Below are positions 36,603-44,271 of a stretch of DNA of 64,000 nt, piece by piece. The stretch's first letter is position 1. The number at the start of each line of letters is the position of its first letter. The translations under genes and the position numbers were made by a program. Below the pieces are notes generated by a model. It ran no database searches. It was not told the origin of the DNA and was given only the letters and a program-made list of their open reading frames with translations. The stretch is from the NCBI GenBank assembly GCA_963718775.1, contig OY970377.1:2418001-2482000 (forward strand). The letters are read 5' to 3'. Source of the DNA: VRUE01 sp963718775. Lineage in GTDB: Bacteria > Actinomycetota > Thermoleophilia > Solirubrobacterales > 70-9.

Positions 36603-37076
36603 ATGGATTCCGAGACGGCCAGATGTCTGTTCACCTATGCCAGCGCTGGTTTCGAGCTGGCTGGTCTGGGGTTCGTAGCGAAGGAGATTTGGGGGGCGAG
36701 GCAGCATGCCAAGGAGGTCTTGGGCGGCAAATCAGGAGTCGATTTAAAGCTCCGCGTTGGCAACGAGTTGACGGCTGTCTATGCAATCGAATCGGAGGAG
36801 AAGCCGACGACTTGGGAGCGCCTCCAGAGACTTGAGCAGGAGCAGGCGAGGGAAAGCCGCGAAATTCGTCGGGAGATTGGGGACCTGGCGACGAAGGTCC
36901 AATCAGAAGTCGATCGGGTGCGAAATGAGGCTCTGAAAGCTGCGGCGGCTCGCGACGGTGCTTTGCGAGACCTCATCGCCCTACAAGAGGGGGGTTCGAT
37001 TCGATTTCGACTGATTGGCGCCATATGCATTGCCATTGGAATTTGCTTGGCGGTGCCGGCAAATCTTTTTGGGTGA
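36603..37076 (+). CDS. Membrane-anchored coiled-coil protein
   Basis: A 157-residue protein. A hydrophobic N-terminal stretch (residues 8-28) is followed by a soluble region, a charged coiled coil (LEQEQARESREIRREIGDL, residues 75-105) and a C-terminal transmembrane helix (LIGAICIAIGICLAVPANLF). No family recognised. Divergent from the Shedu gene with a 189-base gap and the last gene inside the right end. Such tail-anchored proteins often partner defence nucleases, but that is speculation here. Confidence 0.6.
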   Translation: MDSETARCLFTYASAGFELAGLGFVAKEIWGARQHAKEVLGGKSGVDLKLRVGNELTAVYAIESEEKPTTWERLQRLEQEQARESREIRREIGDLATKVQSEVDRVRNEALKAAAARDGALRDLIALQEGGSIRFRLIGAICIAIGICLAVPANLFG

Positions 37077-37730
37077 AAGACCCCACCCGGATTTGCCCGA
37101 TTTATCGACCGTGGGCGTCCCCAGCGCCGTCCCCACGAGCGGCAAGATATGGTGAATTGCAGGACAAAAGGTGCTGTAGGCCGCGGAGATGATGACCGAG
37201 GACGCCAAGTTCGCACTTGGCTTTTGAGTGGATGCCGCTCGCGTGAGGGTGGTCAGGGTTCGATCGAGGTCGTCGACACAGTCTTCGTAGAGAAACTGAA
37301 TCGAGTAGGTCGCGAGGCAGGGGACGACTCGTGAGAGGTCGTTCGCTTCTTCTTCTTCTTCTTCTTCTTCTGTAGCGGGGGAAGTCAGGATGATGAGTTC
37401 TTCGGCTGAGCCGCTGAAGGGAGTGATTTCGCCGTCGGGAAGTTCGACTTCGAGCGAGAGTGACTCGGACGGGTCATCGACCACGGCCTTGATGGCCTGA
37501 TCGCATGCCGTCGGGCCGAAGAATTTGATGATCGCCGCGGCCGACTCCCCCTCGTGCACGCGTTGCGCCAAAATCTCGAGGCCGGCGGCGGCGAACTGGC
37601 AGAGTTCGCTCGCGGTGGTCGAGGTTGTCGAACCGCCACCGCCGTCATCGTCATCGTCACAACTTTCCGCGCCGATCGCGACGAGGCCCGTCGCGATCAC
37701 TATGAGTAGTACGAATACTTTGCGCAGCAC
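36981..37730 (-). CDS. Secreted Asp/Glu-rich protein whose C-terminus runs into the element
   Basis: A 249-residue frame. A signal peptide (MLRKVFVLLIVIATGLVAIG..) leads to a D5G4 stretch, a helical domain with four or more Cys, and an eight-Glu tract encoded by (CTT)8. No family recognised. Past 37217 the frame reads antisense through attR and continues 78 residues in element DNA before stopping at 36981, overlapping the end of the convergent gene. So the native C-terminus has been altered by integration; only the part from 37730 to about 37220 is host sequence. Confidence 0.6.
   Translation of the reverse strand: MLRKVFVLLIVIATGLVAIGAESCDDDDDGGGGSTTSTTASELCQFAAAGLEILAQRVHEGESAAAIIKFFGPTACDQAIKAVVDDPSESLSLEVELPDGEITPFSGSAEELIILTSPATEEEEEEEEANDLSRVVPCLATYSIQFLYEDCVDDLDRTLTTLTRAASTQKPSANLASSVIISAAYSTFCPAIHHILPLVGTALGTPTVDKSGKSGWGLSPKKICRHRQANSNGNAYGANQSKSNRTPLL
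37117..37136 (+). repeat. Arm-type repeats inside the right end
   Basis: GTCCCCA at 37117 and GTCCCCAC at 37129 repeat the motif and 12-base spacing found at the left end. They lie about 50 bases inside the right core repeat, mirroring the left distance. Confidence 0.6.
37184..37217 (+). repeat. Right attachment site (attR core)
   Basis: Identical over 34 bases to the end of the DUF59 gene. Read in the host frame it encodes EMMTEDAKFAL, then GF and TGA just beyond, marking the original 3' end displaced by integration. Confidence 0.85.
37346..37369. repeat. (CTT)8 trinucleotide tract
   Basis: Eight tandem CTT units encode a poly-Glu tract on the minus strand. Length changes would alter Glu number without shifting frame. 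Confidence 0.8.
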
Positions 37731-37745
37731 GAGCGGAGCCTAGAT

Positions 37746-37778
37746 GTTCGCCGCCGCAATCGCGTTCCGGCGGCGAAC
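37746..37778 (-). terminator. Hairpin downstream of the fxsA-like gene
   Basis: GTTCGCCGCCG (37746-37756) pairs perfectly with 37768-37778. It lies between the stop of the FxsA gene (37800) and the next minus-strand start (37730). Probable terminator for FxsA, though without a long T run. Confidence 0.55.
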
Positions 37779-37799
37779 GTGGCGTGCTACTAATCCCTC

Positions 37800-38291
37800 C
37801 TAGTGGGGGAGGTGACGGTCGTCCGGTGTTTCCGGAGGGCTCTCGTCGACGGGAATCTCTTCCGCCGTGGCGTCGAAGTCATAGTGGCGCGTCGGAGCGC
37901 CGAAACCGGTCGGCCTGGGCGCGCCGACGACGATGAAGCGGCGACCGACGTAGCCGCGCATCAGGCGCCTGACGATCGCCCGCGTCGGCGGGATCAGGAA
38001 GATCAGGCCGACGATGTCGGTGACGAAGCCCGGGGTGAGCAGGAGGGTGCCGCCGATCGCGATCAGCAGGCCATCGGCGACCTCGCGGCCGGGGAAGCGG
38101 CGCTCGGCAAGGGCGGCGTTGAAGCGGCGCCAGGCGCCGCGGCCCTGGTGGCGCAGCAGCAGAGAGCCGAGCAGCGCGTCGGCGAACAGCAGCGCGATGG
38201 TCGGCCAGACGCCGATCAGGCCGCCGATTTGGATGATCACGTAGAGCTCGACGATCGGCACGACGATGAAGAGGGCGATGAGAATGGCCAC
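37800..38291 (-). CDS. fxsA: FxsA-family membrane protein
   Basis: A 163-residue protein with three or four membrane segments and the FxsA core: IVVPIVELYVIIQIG, LLFADALLGSLLLRHQGRGAWRRF, and GGTLLLTPGFVTDIVGLIFLIPPTR. E. coli FxsA counters exclusion of phage T7 by F plasmids; its native role is unknown. GTG start at 38291. The cytoplasmic tail of about 45 residues is variable. Confidence 0.88.
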   Translation of the reverse strand: MAILIALFIVVPIVELYVIIQIGGLIGVWPTIALLFADALLGSLLLRHQGRGAWRRFNAALAERRFPGREVADGLLIAIGGTLLLTPGFVTDIVGLIFLIPPTRAIVRRLMRGYVGRRFIVVGAPRPTGFGAPTRHYDFDATAEEIPVDESPPETPDDRHLPH

Positions 38292-38325
38292 CCGGCAAGC
38301 CTAGCCAGCCGGCTCGGTGGCCCTC

Positions 38326-38378
38326 CCGAACTGCATCAAATTCCCCGCCTGCTGGACCGGAAATTTGATGCAGTTCGG
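38326..38378. repeat. Inverted repeat sharing its stem with the one at 3144-3198
   Basis: CCGAACTGCATCAAATT (38326-38342) pairs perfectly with 38362-38378 around 19 bases. The CCGAACTGCATCAA core equals that of the repeat at 3.1 kb while the loops differ. It lies between the start of the fxsA-like gene and the stop of the WS/DGAT gene, on whose 3' side it may act. Confidence 0.85.
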
Positions 38379-38383
38379 TGTTT

Positions 38384-39796
38384 CTAGGTGCGTGCCGCGG
38401 CGGCCGCGGCCTCCTCGAGCTCGGCCAGCGAGCGGTTGAGGCCGGCGGCGAAGCTTTCGACGTCCTCCATCGAGTCGTAGTCGGCGAGCAGGCCGAAGCC
38501 GACGTGGCCGTTGTAGCTCATGATCGCCACTGCCATCGCGTGGTTCGGGGGCAGGAAGGCGACCGGGAAGACCTCCTGCAGTTCGCGGCCGAGCACGTAG
38601 AGGGGGAGCTGCGGGCCCGGCACGTTGGTGACGATCAGGTTGAAGAGCCGGGTCGAGAAGTTGATCCGCGAGGCCTGCGCCAGCAGCGTCGGCGGCGCGA
38701 AGTCGTTGAAGCGCGAGATCACTTCGGCGCCGAGCGCCTGCTTGGAGCGCTTCAGGCCCTCCATCTGCTCGCTGACCACGCGCAGGCGCCGCACCGGGTC
38801 CTCGACGTAGACGGGCAGCGGCCCGCGCATCGCTGCGATCCGGTTGCCGAGGTCGCCGCGCTCGTCCTGGGTACGGATCGAGACCGGCACCAACGCCCGC
38901 AGCTCCAGCCCCTCGGTGCGAATGCCGCGGCTGTGCAGCCACTCGCGCAGCGCCCCGGTCACCACAGCCAGCACGACGTCGTTGACGGTGCCGCCCAGCG
39001 CGTCCTTGATCCGCTTGAAGGTCGCCAGCTCCGACTTCGCCCAGGTGAAGCGACGGTGCGGGCCGATCGGCTGGTTCAGTGGCACGTCGGGCGCCGGGTC
39101 GGCGAAGGCCCCGACCACCTCGGCCACACCCTCCAGGGCCTCGCCCACTCGCCGTGCCGCCGTCTCGGGATGGCGGACCGCGTCGACGGCGCGCTCGACC
39201 AGCTTCACCGGCGCCGCCGCCGCGTCGACCGCGCCGCGCGCGACCAGCTGCGCCGTGCTCGGTTGCGCTTGCGGCACCCAGCCGTCGTCACTGGTGGCCG
39301 GCTCGGGAATCGGCTCGAGGTCGAAGAGCACGGTGCCGATGTCGACGCCGGAGATGCCGTCGACCATCGCGTGGTGGGTCTTGGTCAGCAGGGCGAAGCG
39401 GTCCTGCTCCAGGCCCTGTGCCAGCCACAGCTCCCAGAGCGGCTTGGAGCGATCGAGCTGCTGCGAGAAGACGCGTGCGGCGAGTCGCTTCAGCTGCTGT
39501 TCGCCGCCTGGCTCCGGCAGCGCCGTGTGGCGTATGTGGTAGGTCAGGTTGAAGTTGACGTCGTCGGCCCAGAGCGGCCGGCCCGCCTCCAGCGGCGGTA
39601 CGACGAGGCGCTGGCGAAAGCGCGGCACCTGGCTGAGCCGGCCCCGCACGTGGTCGACCAGGTCGACGTATTTCGGCGGCGGCCCCTCGAAGACGAGGAT
39701 CGCGCCGACGTGCATGTGGCTGTTCGAGGTCTCGTTGGTCAGGAACGAGGCGTCGACGGCGGTGAGGCGATCGAGGTGGCGTCCTTGCGTTGCCAT
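38384..39796 (-). CDS. Wax ester synthase/diacylglycerol acyltransferase (WS/DGAT)
   Basis: A 470-residue enzyme of normal length. The catalytic HHAMVDG motif is in TKTHHAMVDGISGVDIG. The N-terminal LTAVDASFL start and the C-terminal NVPGPQLPLYVLG block are family hallmarks. It joins acyl-CoA to long alcohols or diacylglycerol for storage lipid. Divergent from ispH with a 79-base gap. Confidence 0.92.
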   Translation of the reverse strand: MATQGRHLDRLTAVDASFLTNETSNSHMHVGAILVFEGPPPKYVDLVDHVRGRLSQVPRFRQRLVVPPLEAGRPLWADDVNFNLTYHIRHTALPEPGGEQQLKRLAARVFSQQLDRSKPLWELWLAQGLEQDRFALLTKTHHAMVDGISGVDIGTVLFDLEPIPEPATSDDGWVPQAQPSTAQLVARGAVDAAAAPVKLVERAVDAVRHPETAARRVGEALEGVAEVVGAFADPAPDVPLNQPIGPHRRFTWAKSELATFKRIKDALGGTVNDVVLAVVTGALREWLHSRGIRTEGLELRALVPVSIRTQDERGDLGNRIAAMRGPLPVYVEDPVRRLRVVSEQMEGLKRSKQALGAEVISRFNDFAPPTLLAQASRINFSTRLFNLIVTNVPGPQLPLYVLGRELQEVFPVAFLPPNHAMAVAIMSYNGHVGFGLLADYDSMEDVESFAAGLNRSLAELEEAAAAAART

Positions 39797-39875
39797 CTTG
39801 CAAGGCTAGCCACGGCCGCAAGCCAAGGCCACCCCGCGGCGCCGGGCGCAATGCCGCCACCGCTACTCTGCGTCC

Positions 39876-40877
39876 ATGTCTTCTCTCGCAACTGCAGCGC
39901 CAAAGCGTGTCCTGCTCGCCGCTCCGCGCGGCTATTGCGCCGGCGTCGACCGCGCTGTGCAGACCGTCGAGCGCGCTCTCGAGCTCTACGGCGCCCCGGT
40001 CTACGTGCGCAAGGAGATCGTCCACAACAAGCACGTGGTCGAGGAGCTCGCCAAGCGCGGCGCGATCTTCGTCGAGGAGGAGACCGAAGTGCCCGAGGGC
40101 GAGATGGTCGTCTTCTCCGCCCACGGCGTCGCCCCAGCCGTCCACGAGAACGCCGCCGCCCGCGACCTGCGCACGATCGACGCCACCTGCCCGCTGGTCA
40201 CCAAGGTCCATGTCTCCGCCCGCCGCTTCGCCGCCGAGGGCTACACGATCGTGATGATCGGCCACGAGGGCCACGAGGAGGTCGAAGGGACGACCGGCGA
40301 GGCGCCAGGCTCGATCGTCCTGATCGAAACCGCCGCCGAGGTCGAGGCGCTCGAGGTTCCCGACCCCGAGAAAGTCGCCTTCATCACCCAGACGACCCTC
40401 TCGGTTGACGAGACCGCCGAGGTGATCGCCGCCCTGCGCGCCAAGTTCCCGGCGATTGTCAGCTCCAAGTCAGACGACATCTGTTACGCGACGACCAACC
40501 GCCAGATCGCCGTCAAGCAGCTGGCCCGCGAGTGCGAGCTGGTCCTCGTCATCGGCTCGACCAACTCCTCCAACTCCAACCGCCTTGTCGAGGTCGCGCG
40601 CGAACACGGCGCCGCCTCGCACCTGATCGACAACCACACCCAGGTCGACGAGCAGTGGCTGGAGGGCGTCGAGACCGTCGGCATCACCTCGGGCGCCAGC
40701 GCTCCCGAGGAGCTGGTCGAGAGCTTGGTCGAGCTGTTTCGGGAGCGGGGGGCGGAGGATGTCTCCGAGCTGCGCACGGTCCATGAGGACGTGCGCTTCA
40801 TGCTGCCGAAGGAGATTCGGGTGGAGTTGGCGGGGCGAGAGGGGCAGGGCCTCTCTGCCGGACAAACGCCGGCCTAA
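39876..40877 (+). CDS. ispH: 4-hydroxy-3-methylbut-2-enyl diphosphate reductase
   Basis: A 333-residue enzyme, last step of the MEP isoprenoid pathway, making IPP and DMAPP with a [4Fe-4S] cluster. Cluster ligands are C21 (RGYCAGVDRA), C105 (DATCPLV) and C203 (DICYATTNRQ); other signatures are HNKHVV and GSTNSSNSNRL. ATG 39876 is preceded by TACTCT (39864-39869), so the transcript may be nearly leaderless. The last codons form the left arm of a long inverted repeat. Confidence 0.97.
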   Translation: MSSLATAAPKRVLLAAPRGYCAGVDRAVQTVERALELYGAPVYVRKEIVHNKHVVEELAKRGAIFVEEETEVPEGEMVVFSAHGVAPAVHENAAARDLRTIDATCPLVTKVHVSARRFAAEGYTIVMIGHEGHEEVEGTTGEAPGSIVLIETAAEVEALEVPDPEKVAFITQTTLSVDETAEVIAALRAKFPAIVSSKSDDICYATTNRQIAVKQLARECELVLVIGSTNSSNSNRLVEVAREHGAASHLIDNHTQVDEQWLEGVETVGITSGASAPEELVESLVELFRERGAEDVSELRTVHEDVRFMLPKEIRVELAGREGQGLSAGQTPA

Positions 40878-40929
40878 TTAGGCCGGCGTTTTGAGTATCC
40901 GCCCGTCCGAGAGGCCCTGCCCCTCTCGC
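40835..40929. repeat. 21-bp-arm inverted repeat enclosing a terminator
   Basis: 40835-40855, inside the ispH coding end, pairs perfectly over 21 bp with 40909-40929. The right arm ends on the first base of the convergent gene's stop. It encloses the shorter terminator hairpin at 40864-40891. Confidence 0.85.
40864..40891. terminator. Bidirectional terminator between ispH and the redoxin-like gene
   Basis: AAACGCCGGCC (40864-40874) and GGCCGGCGTTT (40881-40891) form a perfect 11-bp stem with a TAATTA loop. It has A and T runs on either side, suited to stopping transcription from both directions. It overlaps the ispH stop codon. Confidence 0.8.
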
Positions 40930-41738
40930 TACGGAATTCCGGCGGCGAAGCTCACGGACCAGATGCGCAGGTCCTCTGATGGCTCGAGCTTGAGGTGGTG
41001 GTGTTCGTGACGGGGATGGTCGGCCAGCGCGTAGAGGCGTGCCCCGTTGACTGGGAGCTGGTGGGGATCGCTGTCGTCTAGCGACACGGCGAGGGTGCCG
41101 TTGCCCTCGATCGTTGCGAAGGCGCCGCCAGCCTCGTAGTCGAGCTCGAGATCGCCGCCTTGCCAGGGCTGCTCCCAGGATCCGCCCGGGAAGAGCTCGG
41201 GGGTTGGCGGCATCACCTTTGCGCTCGGCCCGTCGCTGGGACGCAGCGGCGCCATCGGATCGGGCAGGGAGCGCAGGACGTCGAGGTCGCGCAGCTCCTC
41301 CTGAATCGCCATCTCGGTGGCCAGGTATTCGCCCTCGCCGAAGTGGAACCAGCTCAGGGCGCCGCCGGTCGACCAGAGGAAGAGGCTCGGCCAGCCTTCG
41401 CAGCCGTAGGCGTGCCAGAGGTCGCGCTCGGCGTCGACGGCAACCGGGAACTCGACCCCGAGCTCCTGCATACCTGCTGCGACGGCGTCGGGGTCGGCGC
41501 CGAACGGGAAGCGCGGCGCCTGCACGCCGATCGTGCTCAGGCCGGCGTCGCGGTAGCGCCGGTCCCACTCGCTCAGGTAGGGGAGGGTGCGTACGCTGTT
41601 GAGCTGGGCGTAGTCGAAGAAGTGGACCAGCGCCGGCCCGCCGGCCGTGAGGATCGGCATCGACTCCGGCGTCTCGCCGATCCAGGCGATTCCTTCCGGC
41701 AGATCGGGAGCCGCGATGTTGTCCCTCTCCGGACGCAT
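40929..41738 (-). CDS. Thioredoxin-fold protein lacking the redox cysteines
   Basis: A 269-residue protein aligned by eye with the DipZ/TlpA-like C-terminal module: a redoxin domain (WIGETPESMPILTAGGPALVHFFDYAQ.., LPYLSEWDRRYRDAGLSTIGVQAPRFPF, VDAERDLWHAYGCEGWPSLFLW) and a beta-sandwich tail of about 100 residues. The usual C-x-N-C active site is replaced by LNS (AQLNSVRTLPYL), so disulfide chemistry is not possible there. The cis-Pro loop (GWPSLF) remains. A binding or scaffold role is inferred. Confidence 0.75.
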   Translation of the reverse strand: MRPERDNIAAPDLPEGIAWIGETPESMPILTAGGPALVHFFDYAQLNSVRTLPYLSEWDRRYRDAGLSTIGVQAPRFPFGADPDAVAAGMQELGVEFPVAVDAERDLWHAYGCEGWPSLFLWSTGGALSWFHFGEGEYLATEMAIQEELRDLDVLRSLPDPMAPLRPSDGPSAKVMPPTPELFPGGSWEQPWQGGDLELDYEAGGAFATIEGNGTLAVSLDDSDPHQLPVNGARLYALADHPRHEHHHLKLEPSEDLRIWSVSFAAGIP

Positions 41739-41794
41739 CGCCGAAAGCTATTCCTTAGAAGCGCTTAAATCTTTCCGATAGATTCCCTCGAGCA

Positions 41795-42031
41795 ATGTTC
41801 GAGATCTTGCTCGCACTCGTCCCGTTGTTGCTGCTCGTCGTCTCGCTGCTACTGGGCCACTATCCCGGCTGCGAGGCGATCGTCAGGCTGGCCGAGCGGG
41901 TCGCCACACGACTGCGTCCGCGCTGCGCCAAACGGCAGGCTCGCCCCCGAGCACCCCGCTCACACGCGGCAAGCGGCGGCCTTCTGATCGCTTTCGGCAT
42001 CGCTCAGCGCCCGCCGCCGCTAGCTCCTTAG
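41795..42031 (+). CDS. Small membrane protein, hypothetical
   Basis: A 78-residue protein with an N-terminal transmembrane helix (EILLALVPLLLLVVSLLLG), a GHYPGCEAIVRLAER segment, and a basic Arg/Pro-rich tail. The family is unknown. It lies 81 bases before the cupredoxin gene on the same strand and may belong to that group. Confidence 0.5.
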   Translation: MFEILLALVPLLLLVVSLLLGHYPGCEAIVRLAERVATRLRPRCAKRQARPRAPRSHAASGGLLIAFGIAQRPPPLAP

Positions 42032-42112
42032 CCAGAGAACGAACGTACCGCGGCATCTCGGTCGCGGACAAGTCGCGTGGGCGAGCGCCCGCGCTCGAGC
42101 GAAGGAGCAACG

Positions 42113-42553
42113 ATGAAGTCGAACACAACTCGTGTTGTCGTGGGAATCGCAGTCGTAGTTGTGGCGGTTGTGCTGCTGATCGTGCTCAAGGACGACGGCA
42201 AGAGCGCCAGCGAAGAAGTCGACGGCACAAGCGATGCCCCGGCGAAGGCGGAACAGGCCTCTACCGGTAACGAGAAGGGCCAGAGCAAGCCCACCATCCC
42301 CACGATCGTGATCAAGAACGGCGAACCGGTCGGCGGGATCGCCGAGCTGACCTACGGCGAGGGCGATCAGATTCGCTTCAAGGTGGACTCCGACGTGAGC
42401 GAAGAGATCCACGTCCACGGTTATGACCTGATGAAGGACGTCGAGGCCGGCGGTTCGGTCAGCTTCGACTTCCCGGCCACGATCGAAGGTGTGTTCGAGG
42501 CCGAGCTCGAGGGCCGTGGAGAGCAGATCGCGGAGTTGACCGTTAACCCGTGA
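42113..42553 (+). CDS. Membrane-anchored cupredoxin-like protein
   Basis: A 146-residue protein. One N-terminal membrane anchor (VVVGIAVVVVAVVLLIVL), a low-complexity linker to residue 62, then a cupredoxin-like sandwich with EIHVHGYDLMKDVEAG and FDFPATIEGVFEAELE. His residues in HVHGY could bind copper, but the usual C-terminal Cys/Met ligands are not evident. AAGGAG five bases before ATG 42113. Coupled to the next gene by GTGA overlap. Confidence 0.75.
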   Translation: MKSNTTRVVVGIAVVVVAVVLLIVLKDDGKSASEEVDGTSDAPAKAEQASTGNEKGQSKPTIPTIVIKNGEPVGGIAELTYGEGDQIRFKVDSDVSEEIHVHGYDLMKDVEAGGSVSFDFPATIEGVFEAELEGRGEQIAELTVNP

Positions 42554-43948
42554 CCGTGTTTCTGCCGATTGCCCACGCGCTGGTTGCGCGCGGCGACCTG
42601 CCGATCCCGGCCTGGCTGTTCGCTTGGGGGGCGTCGATCGTCCTGATCGTCTCCTTCTTTGCGCTCTCGGCGGCTTGGCGCGAGCCCCGTTTCGAGGAGG
42701 AACGTTGGCGTCCTCTCGGAGCGGGGCTCTCGAAGGCGCTGTTGAGCATGCCCATGCAGATTCTCTGTGGGACGATCGGCATTTTCCTGCTCGCACTCTC
42801 GATCTACGCCGGGCTGCGCGGCACCGAAGCACCTGACCGGAATTTCGCCGCGACCTTTATCTATGTCACCGCCTGGCTTGGATTCCCGCTGTTCAGCGTG
42901 GTCCTCGGCGATGTTTTCCGGCCGTTCAATCCGTGGCGGGCGATGGGCCGAGTAATTGGTGGAGCATTCTCGACAATTGCCGGCCAGCGCCCCGCTCACC
43001 TCTCCTACCCTGAGGCGTTGGGGCGTTGGCCGGCAGCCGCCGGGTTGCTCGCGGTTGTCTGGCTCGAGGTGATCTATGGAGGTGGCGGCGGCGTCGCGGT
43101 GGGCCTCACGCCTCACGCCATTGGCCTCGCGGCCCTCTTCTACAGCTTCTACACCCTGGCGATGATGGCTCTCTTCGGGGTTGAGAAGTGGTGTCAAACC
43201 GGCGAGGTCTTCTCGGTCTATTTCGGCATGTTCTCCCAACTGGGGAGCTTCGGGGTAAAGGACGGCCGTCTCGGCCGACGCCTGCCGCTCTCGGCCGCGA
43301 CGCGCTGGGCGACCGTGCCGGGCTCGACCGCGATGGTGATCGCGTCGATCGCGTCGACCAGCTTCGACGGAGCCCAGGACGGGGCATTTGAAGACGGGAT
43401 CAAACAGGTCTTCGAATGGCTGGTTGATGCTGGTCCTCGCCAAACTCACCTCGTTGCGCCTCACGGACACGATCTTCCTGTTGCTCTGCTTTGGCGGGGT
43501 GGCTCTCGTCTACCTCATTGGGGTGAAGGGAATGACGACGGTGAGCGGCGCGCCGCCGTTGAAGAAACTGCGCGTCGGCTTCGCCCACACTCTGATCCCG
43601 ATTGCCTTTGCATATCTCGTCGCTCACTACTTCAGTCTCTTCGTCTTCCAGGAGCAGGCGCAGTTCACCTACCTGCTGTCTGACCCTCTGGGGACGGCGA
43701 CGACCGATCTCTTTGGCACCGCCTCGAGCGGAATCAACTTCAAGGTCCTCAGCGCAAATGCGATCTGGTACGTACAGGTCGGAGCGCTGGTTATCGGGCA
43801 CGTGGTGGGACTGACTCTGGCTCACGATCGTGCCACGGCGTACTGGGGTGACTACCGTCAGGCCACTCGGTCGCAGTACTGGATGCTGGCCGTGATGGTT
43901 GCATTCACCTGCTTCGGGCTCTACCTGCTTTCGGTGGCAAACGGATGA
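42550..43948 (+). pseudogene. Polytopic membrane protein, one frameshift
   Basis: Two frames joined near 43428 give a protein of about 465 residues with roughly eleven hydrophobic helices, including FEWLVDA at the end of frame one and LAKLTSLRLTDTIFLLLCFGG at the start of frame two. GTG 42550 overlaps the cupredoxin stop. The family is unknown to me; the coupling suggests a membrane partner of the cupredoxin, perhaps in metal or electron transfer. Two separate genes would be the alternative, but the second part lacks its own ribosome site and begins mid-domain. Confidence 0.6.
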
Positions 43949-43950
43949 TG

Positions 43951-43985
43951 TTTCCGCGTTTTGCGGAAAGCAGAGTTTGTTTTTA
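43951..43985 (+). terminator. Hairpin with T-rich tail after the membrane protein
   Basis: TTTCCGC (43951-43957) pairs with GCGGAAA (43963-43969), followed by a T-rich stretch to 43985. Weak stem, but good position three bases after the stop codon. Confidence 0.55.
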
Positions 43986-44047
43986 CGGTTAAGTCGCGGC
44001 TTTCTACCGATGCGACGACGTTCACATCTGGTTTACTAAGGATGAGT

Positions 44048-44143
44048 CCATTCACTTTGACCCTCCCTCTCCATGTCGTACCGAGACCGCCGCTCGCAAG
44101 GCCGGCGGTCTCGGCGCATTGAGGGGTCATACTCAGTGAATGG
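44048..44143 (+). promoter_or_regulatory. Nested leader structure over the start of a small gene
   Basis: CCATTCACT (44048-44056) is complementary to AGTGAATGG (44135-44143), which contains the ATG of the small gene. Between them a perfect 12-bp stem (44081-44092 with 44103-44114) can form. The outer pairing would bury the start codon, so a folded leader or attenuator is possible. Confidence 0.45.
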
Positions 44144-44271
44144 CCCTGTTGCTTCCCGTCGCCCACACCGGCCACTGGCTCTGGGTCCTCTACATCCCGC
44201 CGATCGTCTTCGTCGCCCTCTCGATCGCCAAGACGACCTATAGCGAACGCCGCAACAAGCGCGACGACTAG
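44140..44271 (+). CDS. 43-residue membrane protein
   Basis: A short frame encoding MALLLPVAHTGHWLWVLY, a hydrophobic helix to about residue 28, and a basic tail YSERRNKRDD. Too small for automatic calling, but composition, a single clean transmembrane helix and the leader structure support it. The stop (44269-44271) abuts the stop of convergent sufD without a gap. Function unknown; possibly a subunit linked to the preceding cupredoxin/membrane group. Confidence 0.55.
   Translation: MALLLPVAHTGHWLWVLYIPPIVFVALSIAKTTYSERRNKRDD

Larger units (their letters stand above)
25883..37217. mobile_element. Integrated mobilizable element (11.3 kb) in the DUF59 gene
   Basis: A perfect 34-bp direct repeat (25883-25916 and 37184-37217) bounds a tyrosine integrase, an excisionase-like gene, a MobF relaxase, XRE regulators and defence-like cargo. 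The right repeat still encodes EMMTEDAKFALGF and a stop, which is the displaced host 3' end. GTCCCCA repeats lie at equal distance inside each end, as arm-type integrase sites do. No secretion, coupling or replication gene is seen, so transfer would need a helper. The integrase frame is interrupted, so present mobility is uncertain. Confidence 0.85.

Noticed and set aside
38378..40408. 676-codon plus-strand frame across WS/DGAT and ispH
   Set aside because: Runs antisense to WS/DGAT and out of frame through ispH; both are firmly identified.
43428..43440. Programmed ribosomal frameshift in the membrane protein
   Set aside because: No slippery heptamer or downstream structure; an indel is simpler.
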